Positions 17,056 to 24,733 of a stretch of 64,000 bases of DNA are shown piece after piece. Within the stretch, counting starts at the first letter, position 1; each line of letters begins with the position of its first letter. Location: NCBI RefSeq assembly GCF_001665235.1, contig NZ_LZSC01000069.1, forward strand, positions 21,476 to 85,475. Direction: 5' to 3'. The DNA comes from Mycobacterium sp. 1100029.7 (lineage in GTDB: Bacteria; Actinomycetota; Actinomycetes; Mycobacteriales; Mycobacteriaceae). The translations under genes and the position numbers were made by a program. The notes below the pieces were generated by a model that had not been told where the DNA came from, did not search any database, and saw only the letters and a list, made by a program, of their open reading frames with translations.

Positions 17056-18078
17056 GTGAAACGTGCACTGATTACCGGAATCACCGGTCAGGACGGCTCG
17101 TACCTCGCCGAGCTACTGCTGGCCAAGGGATACGAGGTGCACGGCCTGATCCGCAGGGCCTCCACGTTCAACACGTCGCGCATCGATCACCTCTACGTCG
17201 ATCCCCACCAACCCGACGCACGGCTGTTCCTGCATTACGGTGACCTGACCGACGGAACCCGGCTGGTGACGCTGCTGAGCACGATCGACCCCGACGAGGT
17301 ATACAACCTTGCCGCACAGTCACATGTGCGGGTCAGTTTCGACGAACCGGTGCACACCGGCGACACCACCGGCATGGGATCGATCCGGCTGCTCGAAGCC
17401 GTCCGCCTGTCCCGAGTCGACTGCCGCTTTTATCAGGCGTCCTCGTCGGAGATGTTCGGCGCCTCGCCGCCGCCACAGAATGAGCTGACGCCGTTCTACC
17501 CACGGTCACCGTACGGTGCGGCGAAGGTGTACTCCTACTGGGCGACCCGAAACTATCGGGAAGCGTACGGTTTGTTCGCGGTGAACGGCATCTTGTTCAA
17601 TCACGAATCGCCAAGGCGCGGTGAAACATTCGTGACCCGCAAGATCACGCGGGCGGTGGCGCGAATCAAGGCCGGCGTGCAGTCCGATGTATACCTGGGC
17701 AACCTCGACGCCATCCGCGACTGGGGCTACGCGCCCGAGTACGTCGAAGGGATGTGGCGAATGCTGCAGGCCGCCGAACCCGAAGACTTCGTGCTGTCGA
17801 CCGGACGCGGGTACTCCGTGCGGGACTTCGCCCAGACCGCGTTCGAGCACGCCGGACTGGACTGGCAGAAACACGTGAAATTCGACGACCGCTACCTGCG
17901 CCCCACCGAGGTGGATTCACTGATCGGAGATGCCACCAAGGCTGCCCAAACGCTCGGGTGGAAAGCCTCCGTGCACACCGGTGAACTGGCCCGCATCATG
18001 GTGGATGCCGACATCGCCGCGCTGGAGTGCGACGGTAGACCCTGGATCGACACGCCGACGCTGCCCGGCTGGGGTTGA
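17056..18078 (+). CDS. gmdA: GDP-mannose 4,6-dehydratase
   Basis: A 340-residue extended SDR that converts GDP-D-mannose to GDP-4-keto-6-deoxymannose, the first step to GDP-L-fucose and related 6-deoxyhexoses. It has the NAD(P) loop ALITGITGQDGSYLAELLL, YNLAAQSHVRVSFDEPVHTG, the catalytic Ser/Glu segment YQASSSEMFGASP, the SPYGAAKVYSYW YxxxK dyad near residue 155, and GILFNHESPRRGETFVTRKI. Sequence and length match M. tuberculosis GmdA (Rv1511) as I remember it. GTG 17056 was chosen to match that N-terminus (xKRALITG); ATG 17038 is an alternative. It overlaps the next gene's region by its TGA; in M. avium-complex serovar loci the equivalent gene is called mdhtA. Confidence 0.93.
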   Translation: MKRALITGITGQDGSYLAELLLAKGYEVHGLIRRASTFNTSRIDHLYVDPHQPDARLFLHYGDLTDGTRLVTLLSTIDPDEVYNLAAQSHVRVSFDEPVHTGDTTGMGSIRLLEAVRLSRVDCRFYQASSSEMFGASPPPQNELTPFYPRSPYGAAKVYSYWATRNYREAYGLFAVNGILFNHESPRRGETFVTRKITRAVARIKAGVQSDVYLGNLDAIRDWGYAPEYVEGMWRMLQAAEPEDFVLSTGRGYSVRDFAQTAFEHAGLDWQKHVKFDDRYLRPTEVDSLIGDATKAAQTLGWKASVHTGELARIMVDADIAALECDGRPWIDTPTLPGWG

Positions 18079-18086
18079 GCGCAGGT

Positions 18087-19049
18087 ATGAATTCACCCAT
18101 CGGCGTCCTGGACCGCACGCGGCCGGTGTACATCGCCGGCCATCGCGGACTGGTCGGGTCCGCGTTGGTGCGCAAGTTCGAAGCCGAGGGCTTCACCAAT
18201 CTCGTTGTGCGCTCGCATGATCAGGTCGACCTGACGGATCGGGCGGCGACGTTCGACTTCATCCTTGAGGCCAGACCGCAGGTGATCATCGATGCCGCCG
18301 CGCGGGTCGGCGGCATTATGGCCAACAACACCTACCCGGCCGACTTCCTGTCGCAGAACCTGCAGATTCAGGTCAACTTGCTCGACGCCGCGGTTGCCGC
18401 ACAAGTCCCGCGGTTGCTGTTCCTCGGGTCGTCGTGCATCTACCCGAAGTTCGCGCCGCAGCCCATTCCGGAGAGTGCGTTGCTCACCGGTCTGCTGGAA
18501 CCGACGAACGACGCGTACGCGATCGCGAAGATCGCGGGAATCCTTCAGGTGCAGGCGGTTCGGCGCCAGCACGGTTTGGCCTGGATTTCGGCTATGCCCA
18601 CCAACCTCTACGGACCGGGTGACAATTTCTCGCCGTCGGGTTCGCATCTGTTGCCGGCCCTTATTCGGCGCTACGAAGAAGCCAAAGCCAGTGGCGCGCC
18701 GGCGGTGACGAACTGGGGCACCGGTACACCGCAGCGTGAGCTGCTCCACGTCGATGATCTGGCGGATGCGTGCCTGCATTTACTGGAACACTTCGACGGC
18801 CCCAACCACGTCAACGTCGGAACCGGCGTCGACCACACCATCAGCGAGATCGCCGACATGGTCGCCGCTGCGGTCGGGTACACCGGCGAAACACGATGGG
18901 ATCCAAGCAAACCGGACGGTACACCGCGCAAGCTGCTGGACGTTTCGGTGTTGCGTGAATCCGGCTGGCAGCCTCGAATCACGTTGCGAGAAGGCATCGA
19001 ATCCACGGTGGCGTGGTATCGCGCCAACGCCGACGCGGCTCGGCAGTGA
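18087..19049 (+). CDS. epiA: GDP-L-fucose synthase (GDP-4-keto-6-deoxymannose 3,5-epimerase/4-reductase)
   Basis: A 320-residue bifunctional SDR completing GDP-L-fucose synthesis. It has the N-terminal cofactor loop PVYIAGHRGLVGSALVRKF and IDAAARVGGIMANNTYPADF (the family hallmark near residue 80). LLFLGSSCIYPKFAPQPIPE, then NDAYAIAKIAGI with the catalytic YxxxK and a conserved PTNLYGPGDNFSPSGSHLLP complete the family pattern. The start is ATG 18087; a TTG at 18075 would overlap gmdA by 4 bp. The gene is directly downstream of gmdA, as Rv1512 (epiA) follows Rv1511 in M. tuberculosis; the M. avium-complex name is merA. It supplies a fucose-type 6-deoxy sugar, a known residue of several GPL serovars. 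Confidence 0.93.
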   Translation: MNSPIGVLDRTRPVYIAGHRGLVGSALVRKFEAEGFTNLVVRSHDQVDLTDRAATFDFILEARPQVIIDAAARVGGIMANNTYPADFLSQNLQIQVNLLDAAVAAQVPRLLFLGSSCIYPKFAPQPIPESALLTGLLEPTNDAYAIAKIAGILQVQAVRRQHGLAWISAMPTNLYGPGDNFSPSGSHLLPALIRRYEEAKASGAPAVTNWGTGTPQRELLHVDDLADACLHLLEHFDGPNHVNVGTGVDHTISEIADMVAAAVGYTGETRWDPSKPDGTPRKLLDVSVLRESGWQPRITLREGIESTVAWYRANADAARQ

Positions 19050-19059
19050 ATTTCTGGAG

Positions 19060-19851
19060 TTAAGCGCTGGATTCCGCGGCGCGCCGATAGCCCCGCACCG
19101 CAACCGGAATGAACACGGCCAAGAGCACGGCTGTCCACAGGAACGCCGTCGCCAGCGGTCGTAGGAGCGGACCGCCGTGAGCAAGTGCCCACATCGCCTC
19201 GATTGGTGGCGACATCGGTTGGGCGCGTACTAGCGGTTGAAGCCACGCTGGAAACAGGCCGATCGGCGTGGTGCCCGGATTGAGGAAGGCGAGTGAGACG
19301 GTCACTGCCACCAGCCACGTCATTATGGTGCGGCCATTGGTGCGAACCGCCAGCGCCATGACCATCGCGGTGTATCCGGTCACCGCGATCGACGGGATCA
19401 GAACGAAAAACAATGCTGAAGGCCAGCCGTGAGCAAAACGCAGCCCCATGGCCACTCCAATGACGGTGATCAACAACGTCGACACGAGCGCGCGTACCGC
19501 CTCGGCGGCTAACCGGCCGATCAGCGCGCTCGCACGGTGCACCGGCAGCACCCACATCCGGCTGAGTAGCCGCCAATCGCGTTCCATCTGGATGCCGACC
19601 GCGCCGCCGAGTGCGCCGAACACCGCCGACAGCACCGTGCACAACGGAACTAAGCCGTACACACTGTCGACGCCGGTCACCATGCGGACCCGCTGGCCCA
19701 GCACTACTTGGTAGACGACCAACAGGAATATCGGGAGCAGCAGTGACCCCATCAGCACGCCCTGGTCGCGCCGCCATCGGGTGAGGAGTACGCCGGCTTG
19801 TACCCAGCTCTGACTCAGCAGTGAGCCCTGCGTCCCGGCCTGCGACGTCAT
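19060..19851 (-). CDS. drrC: ABC-2 type transporter permease DrrC-like
   Basis: A 263-residue ABC-2 permease, the last gene of the drrABC unit. Six hydrophobic segments are visible, beginning with VLMGSLLLPIFLLVVYQVVL near residue 32 and GLVPLCTVLSAVFGALGG near residue 67, and ending with TAVLLAVFIPVAV near residue 240. The segment QPMSPPIEAMWALAHGG before the last helix is typical of daunorubicin-resistance (DrrB/DrrC) permeases. Its start (19851) overlaps the stop of drrB by 4 bp. Drr transporters act with MmpL proteins in export of complex lipids; here the cargo is presumably GPL or a precursor. It converges on epiA with only 10 bp between stops. Confidence 0.9.
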   Translation of the reverse strand: MTSQAGTQGSLLSQSWVQAGVLLTRWRRDQGVLMGSLLLPIFLLVVYQVVLGQRVRMVTGVDSVYGLVPLCTVLSAVFGALGGAVGIQMERDWRLLSRMWVLPVHRASALIGRLAAEAVRALVSTLLITVIGVAMGLRFAHGWPSALFFVLIPSIAVTGYTAMVMALAVRTNGRTIMTWLVAVTVSLAFLNPGTTPIGLFPAWLQPLVRAQPMSPPIEAMWALAHGGPLLRPLATAFLWTAVLLAVFIPVAVRGYRRAAESSA

Positions 19852-20591
19852 CGCGCCCGCCTTTGCATCCGCAGCGTGATCGCGCCGAAGACCAGCATCA
19901 TGCCGACGCACCACGCGAGACTGGCCGCCAGATTTCCTGAGACGACGTGACCGCTGGCCATGCCGCGCAACGTTTCGGCGACCTGCGACACCGGCTGATT
20001 GCGCACGTACGGCCGCAGCCAGTCCGGAAAAGTCGCTTCCGGTGCGATCCCCGTCGACAGCATGAACAGCAGCACCTGCGGGACGAACAGCAGGGGAGTG
20101 ACCGCCTCCAGACTGGTCGAGGCCGATCCGAGCGCGTCGGCACCCAGCGCCACACCCAGGCATAAAAACAACGCGATGAACACGAAGGCGAGCGCGTACC
20201 CCAGGCCGCCAGTCATCCGAAACCCGAACGCATAACCCGCAATCAGCGCCACGGTCAGCGCGAGCGCAGCCCGCATCAGGGTGGCCGCAATGCGGGCGGT
20301 GACCGGAAACGCCGCGGGGATGGGCAGCGCCGCGATTCGCTCGCCCACAGCGGTCAGACGGTCACGTGCCGCACGGTCCGCGGTGACCAGCGCGACGAAG
20401 ACGACCGACTGGACCACCACCGCGGGTACCAGGTACTGCGAATAGCTGATGTGCCCGGTGTCGACCAGGCCGTGCAGTGCCACACTGAAACCCGCCAAAT
20501 ACGCGACCGGAGAGAGCACTTCGAAAACCATTCCGCCGTCGCGTATCGCACCTGTCATCGAACGTTCGGTGAGGGCGGCCAAGGCGCTCAT
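19848..20591 (-). CDS. drrB: ABC-2 type transporter permease DrrB-like
   Basis: A 247-residue ABC-2 permease. Hydrophobic segments include VLSPVAYLAGFSVALHGLV near residue 25, YLVPAVVVQSVVFVALV near 53, ALALTVALIAGYAFGF near 109, and LAFVFIALFLCLGVALG near 134. QVLLFMLSTGIAPEATFPDWL near residue 172 carries the conserved ABC-2 signature and is followed by RNQPVSQVAETLRGMASG. The start at ATG 20591 overlaps the drrA stop by 4 bp, and its own stop overlaps drrC by 4 bp, so the three subunits are translationally coupled. It should pair with DrrC to form the membrane channel powered by DrrA. Confidence 0.9.
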   Translation of the reverse strand: MSALAALTERSMTGAIRDGGMVFEVLSPVAYLAGFSVALHGLVDTGHISYSQYLVPAVVVQSVVFVALVTADRAARDRLTAVGERIAALPIPAAFPVTARIAATLMRAALALTVALIAGYAFGFRMTGGLGYALAFVFIALFLCLGVALGADALGSASTSLEAVTPLLFVPQVLLFMLSTGIAPEATFPDWLRPYVRNQPVSQVAETLRGMASGHVVSGNLAASLAWCVGMMLVFGAITLRMQRRAR

Positions 20592-21535
20592 GATCGGGTA
20601 ACGGCCCGTTCGGTGAGGTGGAGAAACGCTTCGTCCAGAGAGGGTCTGCGCAGCGAAATGTCGGTGAGCTCGATGCCGAGCGCGTCGACTCGCCGAAACA
20701 CCTCGGTGAGTGTCGCGACTCCGTCGGGAGCCATCACCGACACCGAGTTGGTATCGGCGTCGATGTCGACTCCTTGTAGACCGGTCAGCGCGGTCGCGAC
20801 CTGACCCAGGTCGGCGGGATTGGTCGGGGTGACTTGGCAATAGCCGGCACCGGCCCTGCGCTTGAGGTCCTCGGCGGTGCCATTGGCGATCACCTGGCCC
20901 TGATCGATGACCACGACGGAGTCGCTCAGCAGGTCGGCCTCTTCGAGGTTCTGCGTGGTCAGCAGCACGGTGATGCCCTGTCGGGTCATCGAGCTGACGA
21001 GCGAATACAGTGTGCGGCGGCTGCGCGGGTCCAGGCCGGTGGTCGGCTCGTCGAGGAAGAGCACATCCGGCAGCACCACCAGGGCAATCGCGAGGTCGAC
21101 GCGGCGCCGCATACCGCCGGAGTAGGTGGAGGCACGCCGGTCGGCAGCGTCGACGAGGTCGAACTGCTCGATCAATTCGGCGGCACGAGCCTTTGCCTGG
21201 CGGCGGCTCAGCCCGCGCAACCTGCCGAACAACACCAGGTTTTCACGTCCATTGAGCAGGGGATCCATGGCGCTGAACTGTCCGGCGATCCCGATGCTGG
21301 AACGTACCTGCGCGGGCTGGCGCACGATGTCGTAACCGTTGACCACCGCCTGACCCGAACTCGGACGGATCAACGTGGACAAGATGTTGATGGTCGTCGT
21401 CTTACCGGCGCCGTTGTGCCCGAGCACACCGCAGACCGTCCCGGCCGGTACCGAGAAGCTCACCCCGCGCAGCGCGTGCGTGGTCCCCCCGAATGTCTTC
21501 GTAAGGCCATCGACCTCTATCGCAAGCGGACTCAC
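20588..21535 (-). CDS. drrA: ABC transporter ATP-binding protein DrrA-like
   Basis: A 315-residue ATPase subunit. It has Walker A GVLGHNGAGKTTTINIL near residue 40, Q-loop SSIGIAGQFSAMDPLL, ABC signature TYSGGMRRRVDLAIAL near 140 and Walker B DVLFLDEPTTGLDPRS near 160. The switch position in TVLLTTQNLEEADLLSD carries Gln rather than His, as usual in the daunorubicin-resistance subfamily. The C-terminal 80 residues end ISLRRPSLDEAFLHLTE, also typical of DrrA. GTG 21535 is the start preferred from where homology should begin; no clear ribosome binding site precedes it, and the open frame runs up to 21589. It powers the DrrB/DrrC permeases in lipid export. Confidence 0.92.
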   Translation of the reverse strand: MSPLAIEVDGLTKTFGGTTHALRGVSFSVPAGTVCGVLGHNGAGKTTTINILSTLIRPSSGQAVVNGYDIVRQPAQVRSSIGIAGQFSAMDPLLNGRENLVLFGRLRGLSRRQAKARAAELIEQFDLVDAADRRASTYSGGMRRRVDLAIALVVLPDVLFLDEPTTGLDPRSRRTLYSLVSSMTRQGITVLLTTQNLEEADLLSDSVVVIDQGQVIANGTAEDLKRRAGAGYCQVTPTNPADLGQVATALTGLQGVDIDADTNSVSVMAPDGVATLTEVFRRVDALGIELTDISLRRPSLDEAFLHLTERAVTRS

Positions 21536-21789
21536 AGTTGGGAGTATTTCATGGTAGGGCCCCGCATGTTGGTGGTATTGACTGCACACGCCGCAGGTTC
21601 GCGAGAAGCGGGTTGCTTTCCATCGAATACGCCGCTACCAGGTGATTCGCAGTCGAACCGTCATGGGCGTTGTCGGCAGATAATTGCTTGTGCGCCATTA
21701 CTTTTCCGGGAGCGAGCGGACTTGTTCAGTGAATTGTCGGACGTAGCTTCAATTTTCAACGGATAACCGTGAATTGAGTTGTGTCCAAC

Positions 21790-24726
21790 TCAAACCGACT
21801 GCCTCGGGATTTCCGTCGTGGGTGCGTCGCTGGAATGTTCTTGCCCCAGCAGGGCGCGAACCAGTGGACGCGAACCGGTCGGCCGAAGCATCTGGCTGGA
21901 CGGACGCGGGCGAACCACCTGGGGCCACCAGAACCATCGCCCGAGCATCGCGGCGATCGACGGCGTCATGAACGAGCGGACCACCAAGGTGTCGAACAGC
22001 AGTCCGAGGCCGATGGTGGTGCCGACCTGGCCGATGATGCGCAAATCGCTGGACGCCATCGAAGCCATCGTGAACGCGAACACCAGACCCGCGTTGGTCA
22101 CGACCTTGCCGGTGCCTCCCATGGCGCGGATGATGCCGGTGTTAACGCCGGCGCTCAGCTCCTCTTTCATGCGGGACACCAACAGCAGGTTGTAGTCGGA
22201 TCCCACTGCCAACAGGACGATCACCGACATCGGCAGGACCATCCAGTACAGCTTGATACCCAGGATGTATTGCCAGATCAGCACGGAGAGACCGAACGAG
22301 GACCCAAGCGATAGCGCAACGGTGCCGACGATGACCATCGCGGCCACAAAACTGCGCGTGATGATCAGCATGATCGTGAAAATCAGGCAGAGGGCGCCGA
22401 TTCCGGCAATCAGGAGATCGAACTTCGAGCCGTCCTTGAAATCTTTGAAGGTCGACGCGGTACCGGCGATGTAGATCTTGGCGTCTTCCAACGGTGTCGT
22501 CTTGAGCGACTCCTCGGCCGCCGTCCGGATCTTGTCGACGCGATCGACACTTTCGGGCGAGGCGGGGTCACCCTTGTGGGAGATGATGAACCGGGCCGCT
22601 TTCCCGTCGGGTGACAGGAATTGGGTTATCGCCTTCTGGAAGTCCGGGTTCTTGAAGATCTCCGGAGGGAGATAGAACGAATCGTCATTCTTCGAGTTGT
22701 CGTACGCCTGACCCAGCGTGGTGGCGTCCTTGTTGTCAGTGTTCACCTGGCCGAGAATCCCGGACATCGTGCTGTGCATCGTCTGCGTCGTCTTCTTGAA
22801 GAACTCCATGGTCTCAATCATTTGCGGATACTGCTCGAGCAGCTTCGGCAGCAGAACATCCATCTTCTGCAGGTCGACGAGAAGGTCTCCCAGCTTGTCG
22901 CTGAGTTCGTCGACACCGTCGAGCGTGTCGAAGATCGAGCGCAGCGACCAACAGATGGGAATGTCGAAGCAATGCTTTTCCCAGTAGAAATAGCTCTTGA
23001 TGGGTCTGAGAAAGTCTTCGAAGTCGGCAAACCGATTCCGCAACTCGTACAGAATCTCGGTCATTTCTTTGGTTTTGCCGATTGAGTCGTGCGTGATGGC
23101 CGTGAGCTCTTGTTGCAACGCATAGAGGCGCTTGATCGACGCGAGCTGTACATCCATCAGGGCGATCTGCTGCAGCATGTCGTCCATGCGCGCGTTCATG
23201 TACTTGATGTTCTGGGTCTGAGCCGCGTTCTGCATGCTGAGCATGAACGGGATGGAAGTGTGCTCGATCGGTGTGCCCTCGGGCCGGGTGATGCCCTGCA
23301 CCCGAGCGATGCCGGGAATCCTGAAGATTCCCCGAGCCAACCTGTGCAGCACGATGAAGTCGGCCGGATTACGCATATCGTGATCGGATTCGATCATCAG
23401 GATTTCGGGCAGCATTCGCGCTTGGGAGAAGTGCCGGTCGGCGGCGGCATAGCCGATGTTGGCCGGAATGTCGTCGGGCATATACAGCCGGTTGTTGTAG
23501 CTGGTCTGATAGCCCGGGAGGGTCACCAGACCCACCAGCGCCACCGCGATCGTGGCCATCAAGATCGGTGCGGGCCAGCGCACGATCGCCGTGCCGATCC
23601 GGCGCCAGCGGCCGTAGCGAATCGCGCGGGTGGGGTCGAGCAGACCGATGCCGCTGCCGAGCGTGATCACTGCCGGCACCAAAGTCAGCGCGATGACCAC
23701 GGAAACGACCATGCCCAATGCGCAGGGAGCACCCATGGTCTGGAAGATCGGCATCCGGGTGAAGCTCAGGCACAGCATCGCGCCGGCGATCGTCAGACCC
23801 GAACCCAGGACGACGGGGACGACGCCACGAAACGTGGTGTAGAAAGCCGTTTCTCGGTCCTCGCCGGTCTGCCGGGCTTCTTGATATCGACCGAAGAAGA
23901 AGATCCCGTAGTCGGTCCCGGCCGCCATTGCCAGCGCCACCAGCAGGTTGACGGCGAACGTCGACAGCTGAACGAGGCCGTGATCACCGAGGAACGCGAC
24001 GATGCCCCGCGCCGCGAGCACCTCGACGCCGACGGTGAGCAACAGCAGGATCACCGTGATGATCGACCGGTACACGAAGAGCAGCACCACGAAAATGATC
24101 GCCGCGCCCACCGCGGTCATTTTCAGGATGGATCTGTCGCCGGCCTGCTGCATGTCCGAAAACAGCGCCGACGGACCGGTGACATAGGCCTTTAGCCCGG
24201 CGGGCGGCGGGTTGTGGGCGATGATGTCGCGCACGGAGGCCAACGAGTCCAGGCCCTGCGTCGTGCCCTGGTTGCCGGCAAGGTTCAGCTGCACATACAC
24301 GGCCTTGCTGTCGGCGCTTTGCGCACCCGCGGCGGTAAGCCGGTCACCCCACAGATCCTGCACGTGCTCAACATGTTTGGTGTCGGCCCGCAGCAAGCGA
24401 ACCACTTTGTCGTAGTACTTGTGCGCGTTGTCGCCGAGCTCGTGCTGGCCCTCCAGCACGAGCATCACAAAGCTGTCCGAATCGGACTCTTTGAAGACCT
24501 TGCCCATGCGCAGCATGGCCTGCACCGCCGGCGCATCCTGGGGTGCCAGGGGAACGGAGTGCTCCCGCCCGACTCGCTCGAGCGACGGGACCGCGAAAGT
24601 CACCAGCAGCGTCAGTCCCACCCAGCCCAGGATCGTGAACACCGAAAGCTTGCGGAGCGCGCGGGCGAACCGCGGCTTCTCGACGGGAGCCTCGTGGTGT
24701 TCGGTACTGATGGGTTCAGTGGTCAT
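21790..24726 (-). CDS. mmpL4b: MmpL family RND transporter (second copy)
   Basis: A 978-residue MmpL protein of the RND superfamily. It has one N-terminal helix (LSVFTILGWVGLTLLVTFAV), a first periplasmic domain and a block of five helices near residues 200-380 with the MmpL motif GTDYGIFFFGRYQEARQTGE. A long helical periplasmic domain follows (roughly 420-750; repeated Met/Leu/Gln stretches suggest coiled coil), then a second helix block with the proton-relay region VGSDYNLLLVSRMKEELSAG near 855. Both Asp-Tyr pairs of MmpL proton relays are present. It lies 7 bp downstream of its paralogue at 24734 and ends the operon. Homologues in GPL loci (TmtpC/MmpL4b) are needed for GPL synthesis and export. 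Confidence 0.93.
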   Translation of the reverse strand: MTTEPISTEHHEAPVEKPRFARALRKLSVFTILGWVGLTLLVTFAVPSLERVGREHSVPLAPQDAPAVQAMLRMGKVFKESDSDSFVMLVLEGQHELGDNAHKYYDKVVRLLRADTKHVEHVQDLWGDRLTAAGAQSADSKAVYVQLNLAGNQGTTQGLDSLASVRDIIAHNPPPAGLKAYVTGPSALFSDMQQAGDRSILKMTAVGAAIIFVVLLFVYRSIITVILLLLTVGVEVLAARGIVAFLGDHGLVQLSTFAVNLLVALAMAAGTDYGIFFFGRYQEARQTGEDRETAFYTTFRGVVPVVLGSGLTIAGAMLCLSFTRMPIFQTMGAPCALGMVVSVVIALTLVPAVITLGSGIGLLDPTRAIRYGRWRRIGTAIVRWPAPILMATIAVALVGLVTLPGYQTSYNNRLYMPDDIPANIGYAAADRHFSQARMLPEILMIESDHDMRNPADFIVLHRLARGIFRIPGIARVQGITRPEGTPIEHTSIPFMLSMQNAAQTQNIKYMNARMDDMLQQIALMDVQLASIKRLYALQQELTAITHDSIGKTKEMTEILYELRNRFADFEDFLRPIKSYFYWEKHCFDIPICWSLRSIFDTLDGVDELSDKLGDLLVDLQKMDVLLPKLLEQYPQMIETMEFFKKTTQTMHSTMSGILGQVNTDNKDATTLGQAYDNSKNDDSFYLPPEIFKNPDFQKAITQFLSPDGKAARFIISHKGDPASPESVDRVDKIRTAAEESLKTTPLEDAKIYIAGTASTFKDFKDGSKFDLLIAGIGALCLIFTIMLIITRSFVAAMVIVGTVALSLGSSFGLSVLIWQYILGIKLYWMVLPMSVIVLLAVGSDYNLLLVSRMKEELSAGVNTGIIRAMGGTGKVVTNAGLVFAFTMASMASSDLRIIGQVGTTIGLGLLFDTLVVRSFMTPSIAAMLGRWFWWPQVVRPRPSSQMLRPTGSRPLVRALLGQEHSSDAPTTEIPRQSV

Positions 24727-24733
24727 GCGGGCC

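Noticed and set aside
1..19049. Insertion sequences or transposase remnants at the borders of the accessory region
   Set aside because: I looked for transposase-like frames and terminal inverted repeats and saw none.
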